DNA from: Bolinopsis microptera
Taxonomy: Eukaryota; Ctenophora; Tentaculata; Lobata; Bolinopsidae
Length of the DNA stretch: 64,000 nt
Direction: 5' to 3'
NCBI RefSeq assembly: GCF_026151205.1
Contig: NC_087084.1
Coordinates: 9,112,894 to 9,176,893, forward strand
Part shown: positions 10,354 through 22,300 of the stretch, piece after piece
How the letters are laid out: each line of letters opens with the position of its first letter
Numbering within the stretch: the first letter of the stretch is position 1
The notes under the pieces: model-generated
The model's input: only the letters and a program-made list of their open reading frames with translations
Databases searched by the model: none
What the model was told of the DNA's origin: nothing
Program-made: the position numbers and the translations under genes

Positions 10354-13300
10354 TCACGTGATTTCTGTTAAACTGCACTGACCTGCTGCACACTTGCCAG
10401 TCAGTTTAGTAGGGTCGCTCTGATCACAATAGAACCCAGCAATACAGTCAGTACACTGGTTAGATTGGGAGAGACCGGAGCTGGTTCCGTAGGTTCCCGC
10501 TGGACAGGCGTGTTCGTTCGGATTAGAGGTCCCGGCTGGACACCAGTACCTGAGGGGAGGTAGTGCGGTTATTTACTTGATTCACGATGCCAATCCTTCG
10601 CAGCTCGGCGAGGCCCAGTGCTACATGATTCTCGCCGATCTACTGTGAGAATCATCAGTTGATGCGCGGCGCGGCCCAGTAGTGCATCACGCTACAAATT
10701 ATTTACTTGTCTTCATCAATAATTTATAATATATTTAACATATTTCTCATTATTGGGCGAGAAAACTTCAGGACACTATATTTCGAATGTACTTGCTCTA
10801 GAATTAGCACAATGGACCTTGTTTAACCTTGTTTTAAGGCAGATGTTGACAATACTTGATAATTAAATTGAAAGGCCGAAAATATGAGAAATTTAAATTT
10901 TAAGTTGGTAACAGATTATGTAATATAATTTACCTCATCGGTCCTAATCAGATTCTTACCTCATTTTACCTCATTTTACCTCATATTATCTCATATTACC
11001 TCATAATCATATTACCTCATATTACCTCAATATATCATCGGTCCTAATCTTTCCTTATTTTAAGATACTGGATACGTCAACTTGTTTATAATTCATCAAT
11101 TTGGTATTATCAAATCAGCAATTTTCCCAGGGTTTTCAACATAACGTCTAAGAATATGAAATATCCCATCTGAGGACTTATGTCATAATTGACTCATTGT
11201 AAATCGCTGCTTCAGTATAATTGATCGTCGTGTAAGTCAGATAAGGAACGGTTATCTTGGTATGAAAACCCGATGACTTTGTGAAGTTCACATTCTGTTT
11301 CACAAGGCTCATTTTGGTCAAAATTTACTTCGCACTGGTTAAAATTATTTCATAATTCTCGTTCTACCGACCTTTACTGTTACCCCTCTATTATACCAAT
11401 CGTAAGTAGAAGAATAAGAGAAATCAGGGCCAATTATAACAAAAATTGAAGAATTTATATATGAAATAGTTATAGAATCGCTAATCAACTAATCGTCTAA
11501 ATAGCTAATCAGTAATTAGTAATTACATAGCTAATTAGTAATCAACTCACCCAACGGGACAGTCGGTTGCAATGCTAAGAGTGTCAAGATTATTCTGGGT
11601 ACAGTACTGTCCAGCTTCACATTCATCACATTCCACTTTACCTTTAGCACTGGCCCACGTGCCGTCTTTACACAGGACACCTGGAGTGGAGGGTTGATTA
11701 CTGGTGAGGAAGTGATAGAGATTTTTGAATGAGAGGCTTCTTTCATTGCCGAAGATCACTGATATTAACATATGTTGTAAATGGGTCTGGCAGTGGCAGC
11801 TGTTGGTAATCTATTGGAAAAATGTTTTTCTGCAGCTGTAAACATCTAAAGTCGAGTATTTTGCAGTAACCATTTATGCAGTACAATATCGTATTCGAAT
11901 CAATTTACACAAGTTTGGCCCCTTTCTAAAAATTTGAAGTACGAGACAAACAGTGGCGTAACGAAAGGCCCTGCTGACCCCGCTGTGCAGGGGGGCGCCG
12001 TCTTAGGGGGGCGCCAAATCGTCGTTTGAATGTGGGACAATTTCGAAAAACTTAACTTAAGTACTAGCAAAACTGCGCGTTTTGCTCTAGATACACACTT
12101 TTTTAGAGATTTTACCGGCGTATTCTTTAAAATCACCTAATTTGTTCAATTTTAGGGAGGGGCACCAAAAGGGGAGGGGACGCCAACAGGGGGGCGCTTT
12201 TTTCGGCAGGGGGGCGCCAACAGGCAACGTTACGCCACTGGAGACAAACATTAATTTCTACAGTCGCGCAAAATTTCTAGAAATTGTGTCAAATTCTTGG
12301 AATTTTGTTTACCCAAAACTCGACAAATTTCAGGGAATTAGCATAAAAACCAAACTTTACTCCTGCTGACTTCAAATCAATCGGAGGGTTTAAAATTTTC
12401 CAAAATACAGAATTTGAATATAAAATTGATCAAAATTTTCATATCTAAAATGGTTGCTCGGTTAATCGTCAGATCTGAACTTTGAGCCGTCAGTATTGAT
12501 AGAAGACAAATTCTGATGCTTTTTTTGAGTATGTAAGTGCTCGAAGTGCTCATAATGTATGCTTTTAATTAATGTTGCGATCTATCTAACGTTTATATTG
12601 CATTCAAATGGCATCTTGAGTGCATATTGACGTGCTGGATTCAAGCACAGGTCGCTTTCAAATCCAGCGATAAGGAGTGCCTCTGCTGATTTATTTATCA
12701 TTGATATTGTTAGGTTGTGCCGTAAAAACGAATAATTGTGCCGTAAAATGGATAATTGTTTTATTAATTGAGCATAATGAGTGTAACTGTAAGATCGCAC
12801 GAAATACGAATTTTGTGCTAAAAACGCACATTATATAATGTAAATTAGCATAATTGGCGCAAGATCATATTGAGGTACAACTAAGCAGGGCCCTGACGAG
12901 ATAATCAAATGGTCTCATGCTTTTCCTCATTGACTTTCATTTTGTAAACACTGTTTCTTACTTTTGAAGAGTCTGCGATGTATTTACTGAGTATAATAAG
13001 ATAATAGCCACGTCTATCACTGTCTCACTCACAATAAGAACTCACTGCCGATTAGCCATCATGTAATATTATAAACAGGACATCTTCACTGTGGATCACT
13101 TTCACTATAGAACTACATATCAGATGATAAGAATCACTTTCATTTTCATTATACACCATTGCTTAATAAGATAATAGGAATCACATTATACTTTCTCTCT
13201 AAGAGAACGCCACCCAGACTGTGTAAGTGTGTAGCACCTCACTGTACTTGGACCAATTTCATTGTCATTCAAAACAGGGTAGCCTGCCGCGAAAGAGGTA

Positions 13301-16300
13301 AACTTACACTGTTCTACTCCATATTGATATACACGTTCATAAGCAAAACGCTTATGAGCCGAGCAGCTCGCGCGGAGAGTATAAGAGTATAAGAGTATAA
13401 GTATGACAGAGAGGTAGGATTTAATGTCCGCGGCTGCTGAAGTTCAGTTACAAAAAACCTGGAAAACTGGAAGTATCTAAATTACAGTTTACATCCCAGC
13501 CTTGGATAGATTTTTGGGAATAGAATCCAGATTTACTTCTAGATATTCATTTTTGGGATATTCAACCTTACTATTTTTACTACGATATATCCAGCAATTT
13601 ATTAACCGACCGAAGTTCGAAACACCGTCAGCCAGCAAACTACAAGAAATCTACAAGAAATCTTACGAGTTTATTGTTGGCTCTCCTCATGGGATTTTTA
13701 GCTCGATCAACAAATTGAATAATAATAACTTTGATATGCCATATAAGTTAATTATCGCAACAATATATTGAAACCATATCTACTGATTTGTTCCTTTACT
13801 AGTTTACTACGATGGGACAGAGAACAAGAAATGCGGCCGCTTTTCTTTTGTGGATGGCCGCTCAATTTCCCGATCCGTGATGGCGTATTTTATCATATTC
13901 CATACAAGCATACAACCTGGGGACCCCAGTCTTTACAGTTTATAAACATGCAGATATGGCGGAGTGACAGGCCGAGCGCCGCCCAATTAATATAATTCCA
14001 TATTGAATTTGAAGATCGTGTATATTTCTAAATTCTATGTAATCATATGTTTATTGTCTATGCAACCTGAGTCCTGACACCCGACACGGATCTGTGCAAA
14101 ATAGTAATAGTAACTTAAAATAATAATATTATGCTATCAATTAGTGCCTAGTGCACGGTCGCAGAGCTACCATATACAAAAAAAACCTCGTTCGCTAACC
14201 CTTGTCCTTGACTCTTTTAGTTTACTTTGTTCTTTACTGTAAATAAAACATCACCACTTTGCTTGTGGATCACTTTCACTTTCATTATACACAATTGTAC
14301 TTCAAGATAATAGGAATCACATTCTACTTTCCATCTACAAGTACAAATCAGTCTGCTCCAAAGGTCGTGTACAATGCTGTCCTTTCTCAAATCGCTTCAA
14401 AATTTCCATATGTAAAACTTTTCTTTGATTCAAAGAGCTGGCGGAGATAAAGACACAAAATCTACATAAAGCAGGTAAAGAATGTGCTTCACAAAGTTCC
14501 AACAGTAGGAGGCTAGGGTACTCTGTAGTTCTGTCACTTGAGCAACAGGTTGGCTTATATTACTATCACGGGCTCAATCCTAACTCCCATCATATTCCTA
14601 GAGCTATTAAATTTTCTTACTATGGAGTGTGGTCTATTCCTTTCCCTTAAATCTAATCTTCTTATCCAATACTGGATATTCGAAGTGTAATTCTAAATGC
14701 AAATCCTCAACATAAGATCTCACGTTTAAGAACAGATAATGTACAATAGTACAAGGTGTGATTTGCCATACTCTGATTAATATCGAGTCTGTGATTTTCG
14801 TAAAATCACGTCCCCACTCACCAGTCCCCACGAATGAAACTGCTTCCTCGAGATGAGTTTTTACTGAGCCTGTGCAGTGTTCACTGATATCCTGGCCTAT
14901 ACACTAAAACCTTGATTATCTGGAATTCTTGGGGTAAATTTGGGATAATTTATCCCACTAAATCAGGGATTTGATTTACATTAAACATAGAAATAACTAT
15001 AGATATAATAAAATCGAGTTTTAACTACATAACGACTAACGTTATTCGTCACCTTTACTTAACGTTAGCCTTCGCCAAAGTTAATTTATTGATATCGCAT
15101 TCTAACGTGAGTATAATTAACATAAGAGACTGATCTCTAATAATTATTTTTAAAAAAATATATATATATGGTTAGTAAATATTATGGATTGAAGATCAGA
15201 ATTAGATGTTAAAAATGCAATTAAAATGGCTATAAGCCGGCTGTTACCGTAACCACCGGCTAATTTTATAAGCCGGTTAATGACCGGTCGGCGTTGTACC
15301 CATTTGATTTATGTTCATCATGAGCACGCAAAAATGCTTTATTGGTAGCTTCAGATTAGCCTTATCAGGGAAAAATTATTGTAGTAATATTGAATGGAGT
15401 TGGGTTAAAAACATATAAGTGATACGATAGTTTAACTTGTAGAAGCTTTCATTAAACATGTGTTAATCGTCGTCAATCGTTGTAGTAATATGTTCAAATC
15501 CTTGATATACCCCCCTAGTAAGTTAAATTCATGCCGTGTGCCTGGTCAAAAAGGTTCAACTCAAGAGAGCTGCCATCGCATCTTCATAATGTACCAGTTA
15601 TTCAAATTAGTAAGGGTACGAGGTGAGTGAGGGCCCTAGATTAAGGATCACTTTCTAGTTTCCCTTTCTCTCTTCTCTATACCTGAGCTCGTTATGAGAG
15701 GCCACGAGTCTCTCTTAATGAAATATTCATGGCCTTTAAGAACATTATGCCCCTTTAACCTTTCGTTACGAGGGTCAAAATCTAGGTCCAGAGGAGAGAG
15801 GATTTTAGCATAATCACCATCACAATGGTTAGACCTTTATACTTAGTTTGGGTTCGTTAGGTCGGACCGTTTAAGTTGGACGGGTATTGGCGCCTTGATA
15901 CCACTTACATATATTCATGAAGTATTACTGTTACCCAACGGGCGACAGGTTCAACTTCATAACTCTACCATTTCAACTTTGTTAGTTTGAAGGAACGGAG
16001 GGTCCGAATTTTAGAAGTTTAACTTGAGGTCGATAAATAACAATTTCGTTTGTTACATTAAGAATGTTGAAGTCAGTGGATCTTTCTTGCACAGGAACAT
16101 ATTAAAGTTAATGAGTTCCATTATGTTTATTTTTGTTTTAGAAAATAGCCCCTTGCAGCTTTTTGTAATTTAAATATTGAAGTTAAGACAAGTAAAAATT
16201 GATTGTAACTTCAATAATTAAATTAGACTTTCATGTAACTGTTTTTGATAAGTTATGTTTAAATAGATCTTAAGGCTGAGCGTGAGTTTGAGACGAATTT

Positions 16301-19300
16301 AGCTTTCATTTTAGACTTCACGTCTCCCGAAATAAAACTGCGAACAAAGTGAAACAAGGAACTAAGTAAACTGTAAAACCAAATTTTCGTCACGCATTGG
16401 ACTTTATCAAGGTTACACTGAAAAGGGGAGGTTTGATCTCTGAACCAGAGAGTGTTGGTAATTGGGTTAGGAAAGTAAACATACATGCGACAAAGATCAG
16501 GGTTACCATTAGGAAGAAAATTTCAGCAAAATTTATAGAAAAGGGGTGTACACATCCATGCGAGAAAAATCGGGTTACCAATAAGAAAAAATCACAACAG
16601 AGAAAGTTTACAACCCTCGGATCAGCGTAGTAAAAGTGTACTAGAAATTAGTCTGTAAAACCGTTTCCACACATGTTATTGATTTTAGGTTTAGTGTGTT
16701 CTATTGCTAAGCCTTCTCTTATAAAGGTATCTAAGGTATCCTTACATTGTTCTGATATGCTAAATTCGTAGTTTTCGAAGAATTTTGCTAAGTCTCTTTT
16801 TCCCGATATGGGAGTGTAGTGTGGGTCGTCTGCTCTGCGGTGTTCAGCAGCGTGGTATCCTAGTGTGGTCCTGCTGTTGTTGAGTCGGAAGCTAGACTCG
16901 TGTTCGTAGATTCGACCTCTAATAGGTCGTCTTGAAGCTCCTATGTACAGATCTCCGCATTTCTTACATTTTGCTTTGTACACGTAGTGTCGGGTGGTAC
17001 AGTTGAGATCTGCCTTGCAGAGTTCGCACTCGCATATCTCGTCTTTAGATGGTGTGCTGATGATGCTCCTGACAGCTTTCCCCGCCTGTGTCACTACTCT
17101 GGCGTTTATTCCCAGTTGCTTGATCGATGAGTTGACTCTCCTGGTAAAGCTCTCGTTAATGTACGGTATCTTCAGGATAAGGTCGGGTTCTGGCCGGGGT
17201 TCTCGTGGGGTCGAGCTTGTTAGTACTTCTAGTCTCTCTAGAGCTTGTAACATGTGTTTTGTCACGACTTCTTTGGGATATCCGGAGTTTACGATCAGGT
17301 GAGTTTTCAGTTTTTCGAGGTATGCCCAGCTGTCATCCTTGTATTTGCAGTTGAGAACTATCCGCCTAGTCTCCGACCTGATGATGTTTGTTTTGGTGAC
17401 TAGACTACAGTGTGAGTCGTAATGCAAATATCTTCCAGAAGCCGTAGGTTTTTGGTAGTGAGTGAAAGATATTTCATTGTTCTCTTTTAGCTCAATGGTG
17501 AGATCAAGGAAAATGAGCTTTCTATCTTCTTGAAGTTCGCTGGTGAAGTTTACATAGGCCCAAACAGAGTTCAGATTGGCTTTGAATTCCTCGAAGTCTT
17601 CGGCGCTTGACTTCCAGAGTAACCAGGCGTCGTCAACGTACGTGGAAAGGCACTCCGGCTTGTGGGTACTCTTTTCTGCTGCTATATTGTAGGTGTAGTC
17701 GACGATGATTTCTGCGTATGCGCCTGAACTATGGGACCCAGTGCCGATACCCTGTTTTTGTAGGTAGTATTTGTCGCCTGCTTTGATGTAAGTGTGGTGT
17801 AGGACAAATTCGAGCATGGAGACAATATGTGAGGGCGAAAATCCGTACAGGTTAATATTTTCTTTGTAATCTTCAATGTACGATAGTATGACTTGTAAAG
17901 CTCTCTCGTCAGTGGGTAGAGTAGGGTACATGTTCTCCACATCAAGGGATGCTTGGAAACTGACACTACTGGTTACGGTGATGTTGTCAGGATAAGTGTT
18001 GCGGAGCTTAGTGAGAAAATCTTTTGTACTTTTGACTCGGTCCGAGTCAAAAGTACAAAAGATTTTCTCACTAAGCTCCGCAACACTTATCCTGACAACA
18101 TCACCGTAACCAGTAGTGTCAGTTTCCAAGCATCCCTTGATGTGGAGAACATGTACCCTACTCTACCCACTGACGAGAGAGCTTTACAAGTCATACTATC
18201 GTACATTGAAGATTACAAAGAAAATATTAACCTGTACGGATTTTCGCCCTCACATATTGTCTCCATGCTCGAATTTGTCCTACACCACACTTACATCAAA
18301 GCAGGCGACAAATACTACCTACAAAAACAGGGTATCGGCACTGGGTCCCATAGTTCAGGCGCATACGCAGAAATCATCGTCGACTACACCTACAATATAG
18401 CAGCAGAAAAGAGTACCCACAAGCCGGAGTGCCTTTCCACGTACGTTGACGACGCCTGGTTACTCTGGAAGTCAAGCGCCGAAGACTTCGAGGAATTCAA
18501 AGCCAATCTGAACTCTGTTTGGGCCTATGTAAACTTCACCAGCGAACTTCAAGAAGATAGAAAGCTCATTTTCCTTGATCTCACCATTGAGCTAAAAGAG
18601 AACAATGAAATATCTTTCACTCACTACCAAAAACCTACGGCTTCTGGAAGATATTTGCATTACGACTCACACTGTAGTCTAGTCACCAAAACAAACATCA
18701 TCAGGTCGGAGACTAGGCGGATAGTTCTCAACTGCAAATACAAGGATGACAGCTGGGCATACCTCGAAAAACTGAAAACTCACCTGATCGTAAACTCCGG
18801 ATATCCCAAAGAAGTCGTGACAAAACACATGTTACAAGCTCTAGAGAGACTAGAAGTACTAACAAGCTCGACCCCACGAGAACCCCGGCCAGAACCCGAC
18901 CTTATCCTGAAGATACCGTACATTAACGAGAGCTTTACCAGGAGAGTCAACTCATCGATCAAGCAACTGGGAATAAACGCCAGAGTAGTGACACAGGCGG
19001 GGAAAGCTGTCAGGAGCATCATCAGCACACCATCTAAAGACGAGATATGCGAGTGCGAACTCTGCAAGGCAGATCTCAACTGTACCACCCGACACTACGT
19101 GTACAAAGCAAAATGTAAGAAATGCGGAGATCTGTACATAGGAGCTTCAAGACGACCTATTAGAGGTCGAATCTACGAACACGAGTCTAGCTTCCGACTC
19201 AACAACAGCAGGACCACACTAGGATACCACGCTGCTGAACACCGCAGAGCAGACGACCCACACTACACTCCCATATCGGGAAAAAGAGACTTAGCAAAAT

Positions 19301-22300
19301 TCTTCGAAAACTACGAATTTAGCATATCAGAACAATGTAAGGATACCTTAGATACCTTTATAAGAGAAGGCTTAGCAATAGAACACACTAAACCTAAAAT
19401 CAATAACATGTGTGGAAACGGTTTTACAGACTAATTTCTAGTACACTTTTACTACGCTGATCCGAGGGTTGTAAACTTTCTCTGTTGTGATTTTTTCTTA
19501 TTGGTAACCCGATTTTTCTCGCATGGATGTGTACACCCCTTTTCTATAAATTTTGCTGAAATTTTCTTCCTAATGGTAACCCTGATCTTTGTCGCATGTA
19601 TGTTTACTTTCCTAACCCAATTACCAACACTCTCTGGTTCAGAGATCAAACCTCCCCTTTTCAGTGTAACCTTGATAAAGTCCAATGCGTGACGAAAATT
19701 TGGTTTTACAGTTTACTTAGTTCCTTGTTTCACTTTGTTCGCAGTTTTATTTCGGGAGACGTGAAGTCTAAAATGAAAGCTAAGTTATGTTTAAAAAAAT
19801 AATAAAACAATTCCACTTTAGCTTATCGTCAAAGCAGAAATATGAAGGTTTTAGTGATCCTGATAGGAGTCTTCTCAGCTGTCTGTAAGTAATGTTTATT
19901 TTTAGGGAATAGAATATCGTGTGCTTGGCTAATTTCTTTCTGTTAACGAGTGCCACCGTATGATCACAGGGGTCCAGGGCAGTTCGGCGTAAGACTCTAC
20001 GGAGTGAGACTATAACCCTAACCCTAACCCTAACCCTAACCCTAACCCTAAACCTAACCCTAACCCTAACCCTAACCCTAACCCTAACCCTAACCCTAAC
20101 CCGCCGGAGAGTCTTACGCCGTAGAGTCCGGACCCCATCGGAAGTTAACCAATTAAGGGTTTGGTAAAATAATACTACTGCTTTGTTAGGCAATCAAACA
20201 GACTGTTGCTACGTTTGAATAAGATCAGAGACTTAAAAGATAAATAGTACAATACAAATTTGAGAATAAACAACGTAAACAGTAAACACCCACAGCGGCG
20301 GAAGAAATGAAGTGTAATGGCGCTGATGGCGCCACTGCCGAGGCCTGCGATGACGGAGTTGTCGCATGTACATCGTGAGTTACAAATTTTCCTTTTTATA
20401 ATACAATTAAATATTTCTAATTTCAGAATTAAATACGGGAAAATTATAAAAAAATTACTTCCATTCTGGTGGTTTTAGATACACTCGAGAGTCGAGACCG
20501 AGTCATTGATGAATTTTTTATGAAAATCTTTTCAAAATTTACATACAATATAACATGTGGCGCAAAATAAAATCAAAATATAACTGATTGCGATCTCTAA
20601 AGGACAGATGTATGTGAATTTCAAAGGGAAACCAGAACGCAGTAAAATTGTAATCGAAACCACACCGCACAAGCCTAGTCCCTGGTAAATGAAAATCAAT
20701 CAAATAATATGTTGATAAAAAATCATATCCCATCAGTCCTTCTCGGAGCTTACGATCTTATTGTTCCTTATAACATGAACTCGCTGAGGCTCCAATTCCC
20801 GTTTCTGCTTAACTTCAAGAACTAACTTCCTGAAGGCAGCTCTCTGCTCGGCTGATCGGTCGGGGCTGATGTACACTGAGTCATACCCCTCCACTTCTCT
20901 TAGTTTTCTCGCTTTGCTCAACACTCGCCGCACATGATCTGAGCCGCTGAGAGTGAACTTGATAGGTTTAACGGCTGGTCCTCCATCTGATACAGTTCTC
21001 CCCATCCTACAGCAAGAAACGATTCGAGGTTTCTCATCTATGTTTTCTAGTACCTCAAGCACTCTCTTTTCCAGGATTTCTTCACTCTTTTCTGGTAGAC
21101 CGTAGATGACCAGATTTTGACTACGATCCTCTTCCTCGGAGGCACTTTTCATAGCAGCTTTCATTTTCTTAGGCGCTAGCGCCTTGCTGCATGAATTCTT
21201 CACAACTGACGACCAGGCTTTGAGTTCGCTTTTCACTGTCGTCTGAACAGAGGTCAAATCCTCACTTTTCTTCTCAAGCAATTGTCCTTGCAGTTTAATC
21301 ACAGTGTTCTGATCTGCAATCTTTTCGTCCTTCAGTTGGTCGATTTCATCTTGTAGTTTGGTGGCTGAAAACAACAGCGGTGAACAATAACTGTCGAGAA
21401 TGTCGATAAAAGTTTCCATCCAATCACACAGTATAGCCTTGGTGATCTGAGGCTTGTTGAGCGTTTCTTTACGTAACACATTCGATTTCTGAACACCTGC
21501 CGCTTGACGCATATCGTTGAGTAGCATAATCTGAGCACCCAAAATCTGTTCAGCATACATTGATCTGAATTTGAGTGTAGAGTAATTCATCGCTATTTCA
21601 TTGTCAAGATTCTCCAAGTATTTGTTAACCATGATGTACAATGTACACGCAGGGCCAGTTTAATATACACGAGTATATTATCTGCTACACAGTGAGAGCT
21701 GTTTAAACCGACGCAAAAGCAATTAACTGATAAGTCACATCTCACATCTAGTTAAAAAATGAACTTACAATATTTTGACTACTTTGACGTGACTTTCAAC
21801 GGGTGTCCAAACCCACATCGAATCCAACTCCTTCCATGTTTTACATTCAGCATACTATTACTAACTTCAATACACCAATTCAAAATCCACCATTCCCTCA
21901 GTCCAGTGTGGTCGGAGTACGGAGGTATGAGTGCTCAAGCGTACGGGTGTGGAGCGTGCCCTGCTGACAGTACTGCGACATGTGCCCAATGCGATGCCAA
22001 AGCAGACGAAGGATGCAACGTAAAAGTAGCAGCTCCAGGTAAATCTGAATTCGCAATGGAGACATAAAGACATAATAAATCAAATTTTGAACTATATGAC
22101 CTTTGATACATAAAATGCATATTAAATTTTGCATATCTGACATTTGTTTGTTGAGGGTCGATAAGTAATAATAACAAATTTAACGAACAGGTCAAATATT
22201 GCTTGCTAATTGGAACATAATTTGGCGCATTTCTCTTGATCTTGTTCCCCATTCCTGCTTCCCTTTCGTCTTATTCCTTATCTGGGGACCCTATAGGCTA

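Larger units (their letters stand above)
16249..19795. mobile_element. Palindromic Penelope-like element pair with 15-bp target duplication
   Basis: Two 5'-truncated Penelope-like copies are joined head to head. The arms 16299-18041 and 18041-19783 match as inverted repeats about a single central base (18041), so there is no spacer, and no difference was seen in the compared coding parts. The pair is flanked by the direct repeat TAAGTTATGTTTAAA at 16249-16263 and 19781-19795, a likely 15-bp target duplication. A unique ~35-bp extension (16264-16298) lies on one side only; Penelope elements are known for a similar short one-sided extension. The right edge is only ~46 bp from the start codon of Ly6-like gene 1. 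Confidence 0.9.

Noticed and set aside
4232-10549. Fusion of the giant Cys-rich gene with the VWA gene
   Set aside because: Exon 55 ends in phase 1, VWA exon 2 requires phase 2, and the VWA gene has its own start codon and signal peptide.
13502-13995. Two plus-strand frames of 75-89 codons
   Set aside because: No family features; part of the region is a dispersed repeat also seen near 22283.
16994-19088. 102- and 94-codon frames duplicated in both arms of the Penelope palindrome
   Set aside because: They are shadows of the RT/GIY-YIG frame on other strands or frames and appear twice only because of the palindrome.
20013-20101. Chromosome end or ancient fusion point at the CCCTAA array
   Set aside because: The array is short, lies inside a gene intron, is bracketed by inverted element ends, and recurs with the same flanks at 26412-26568.
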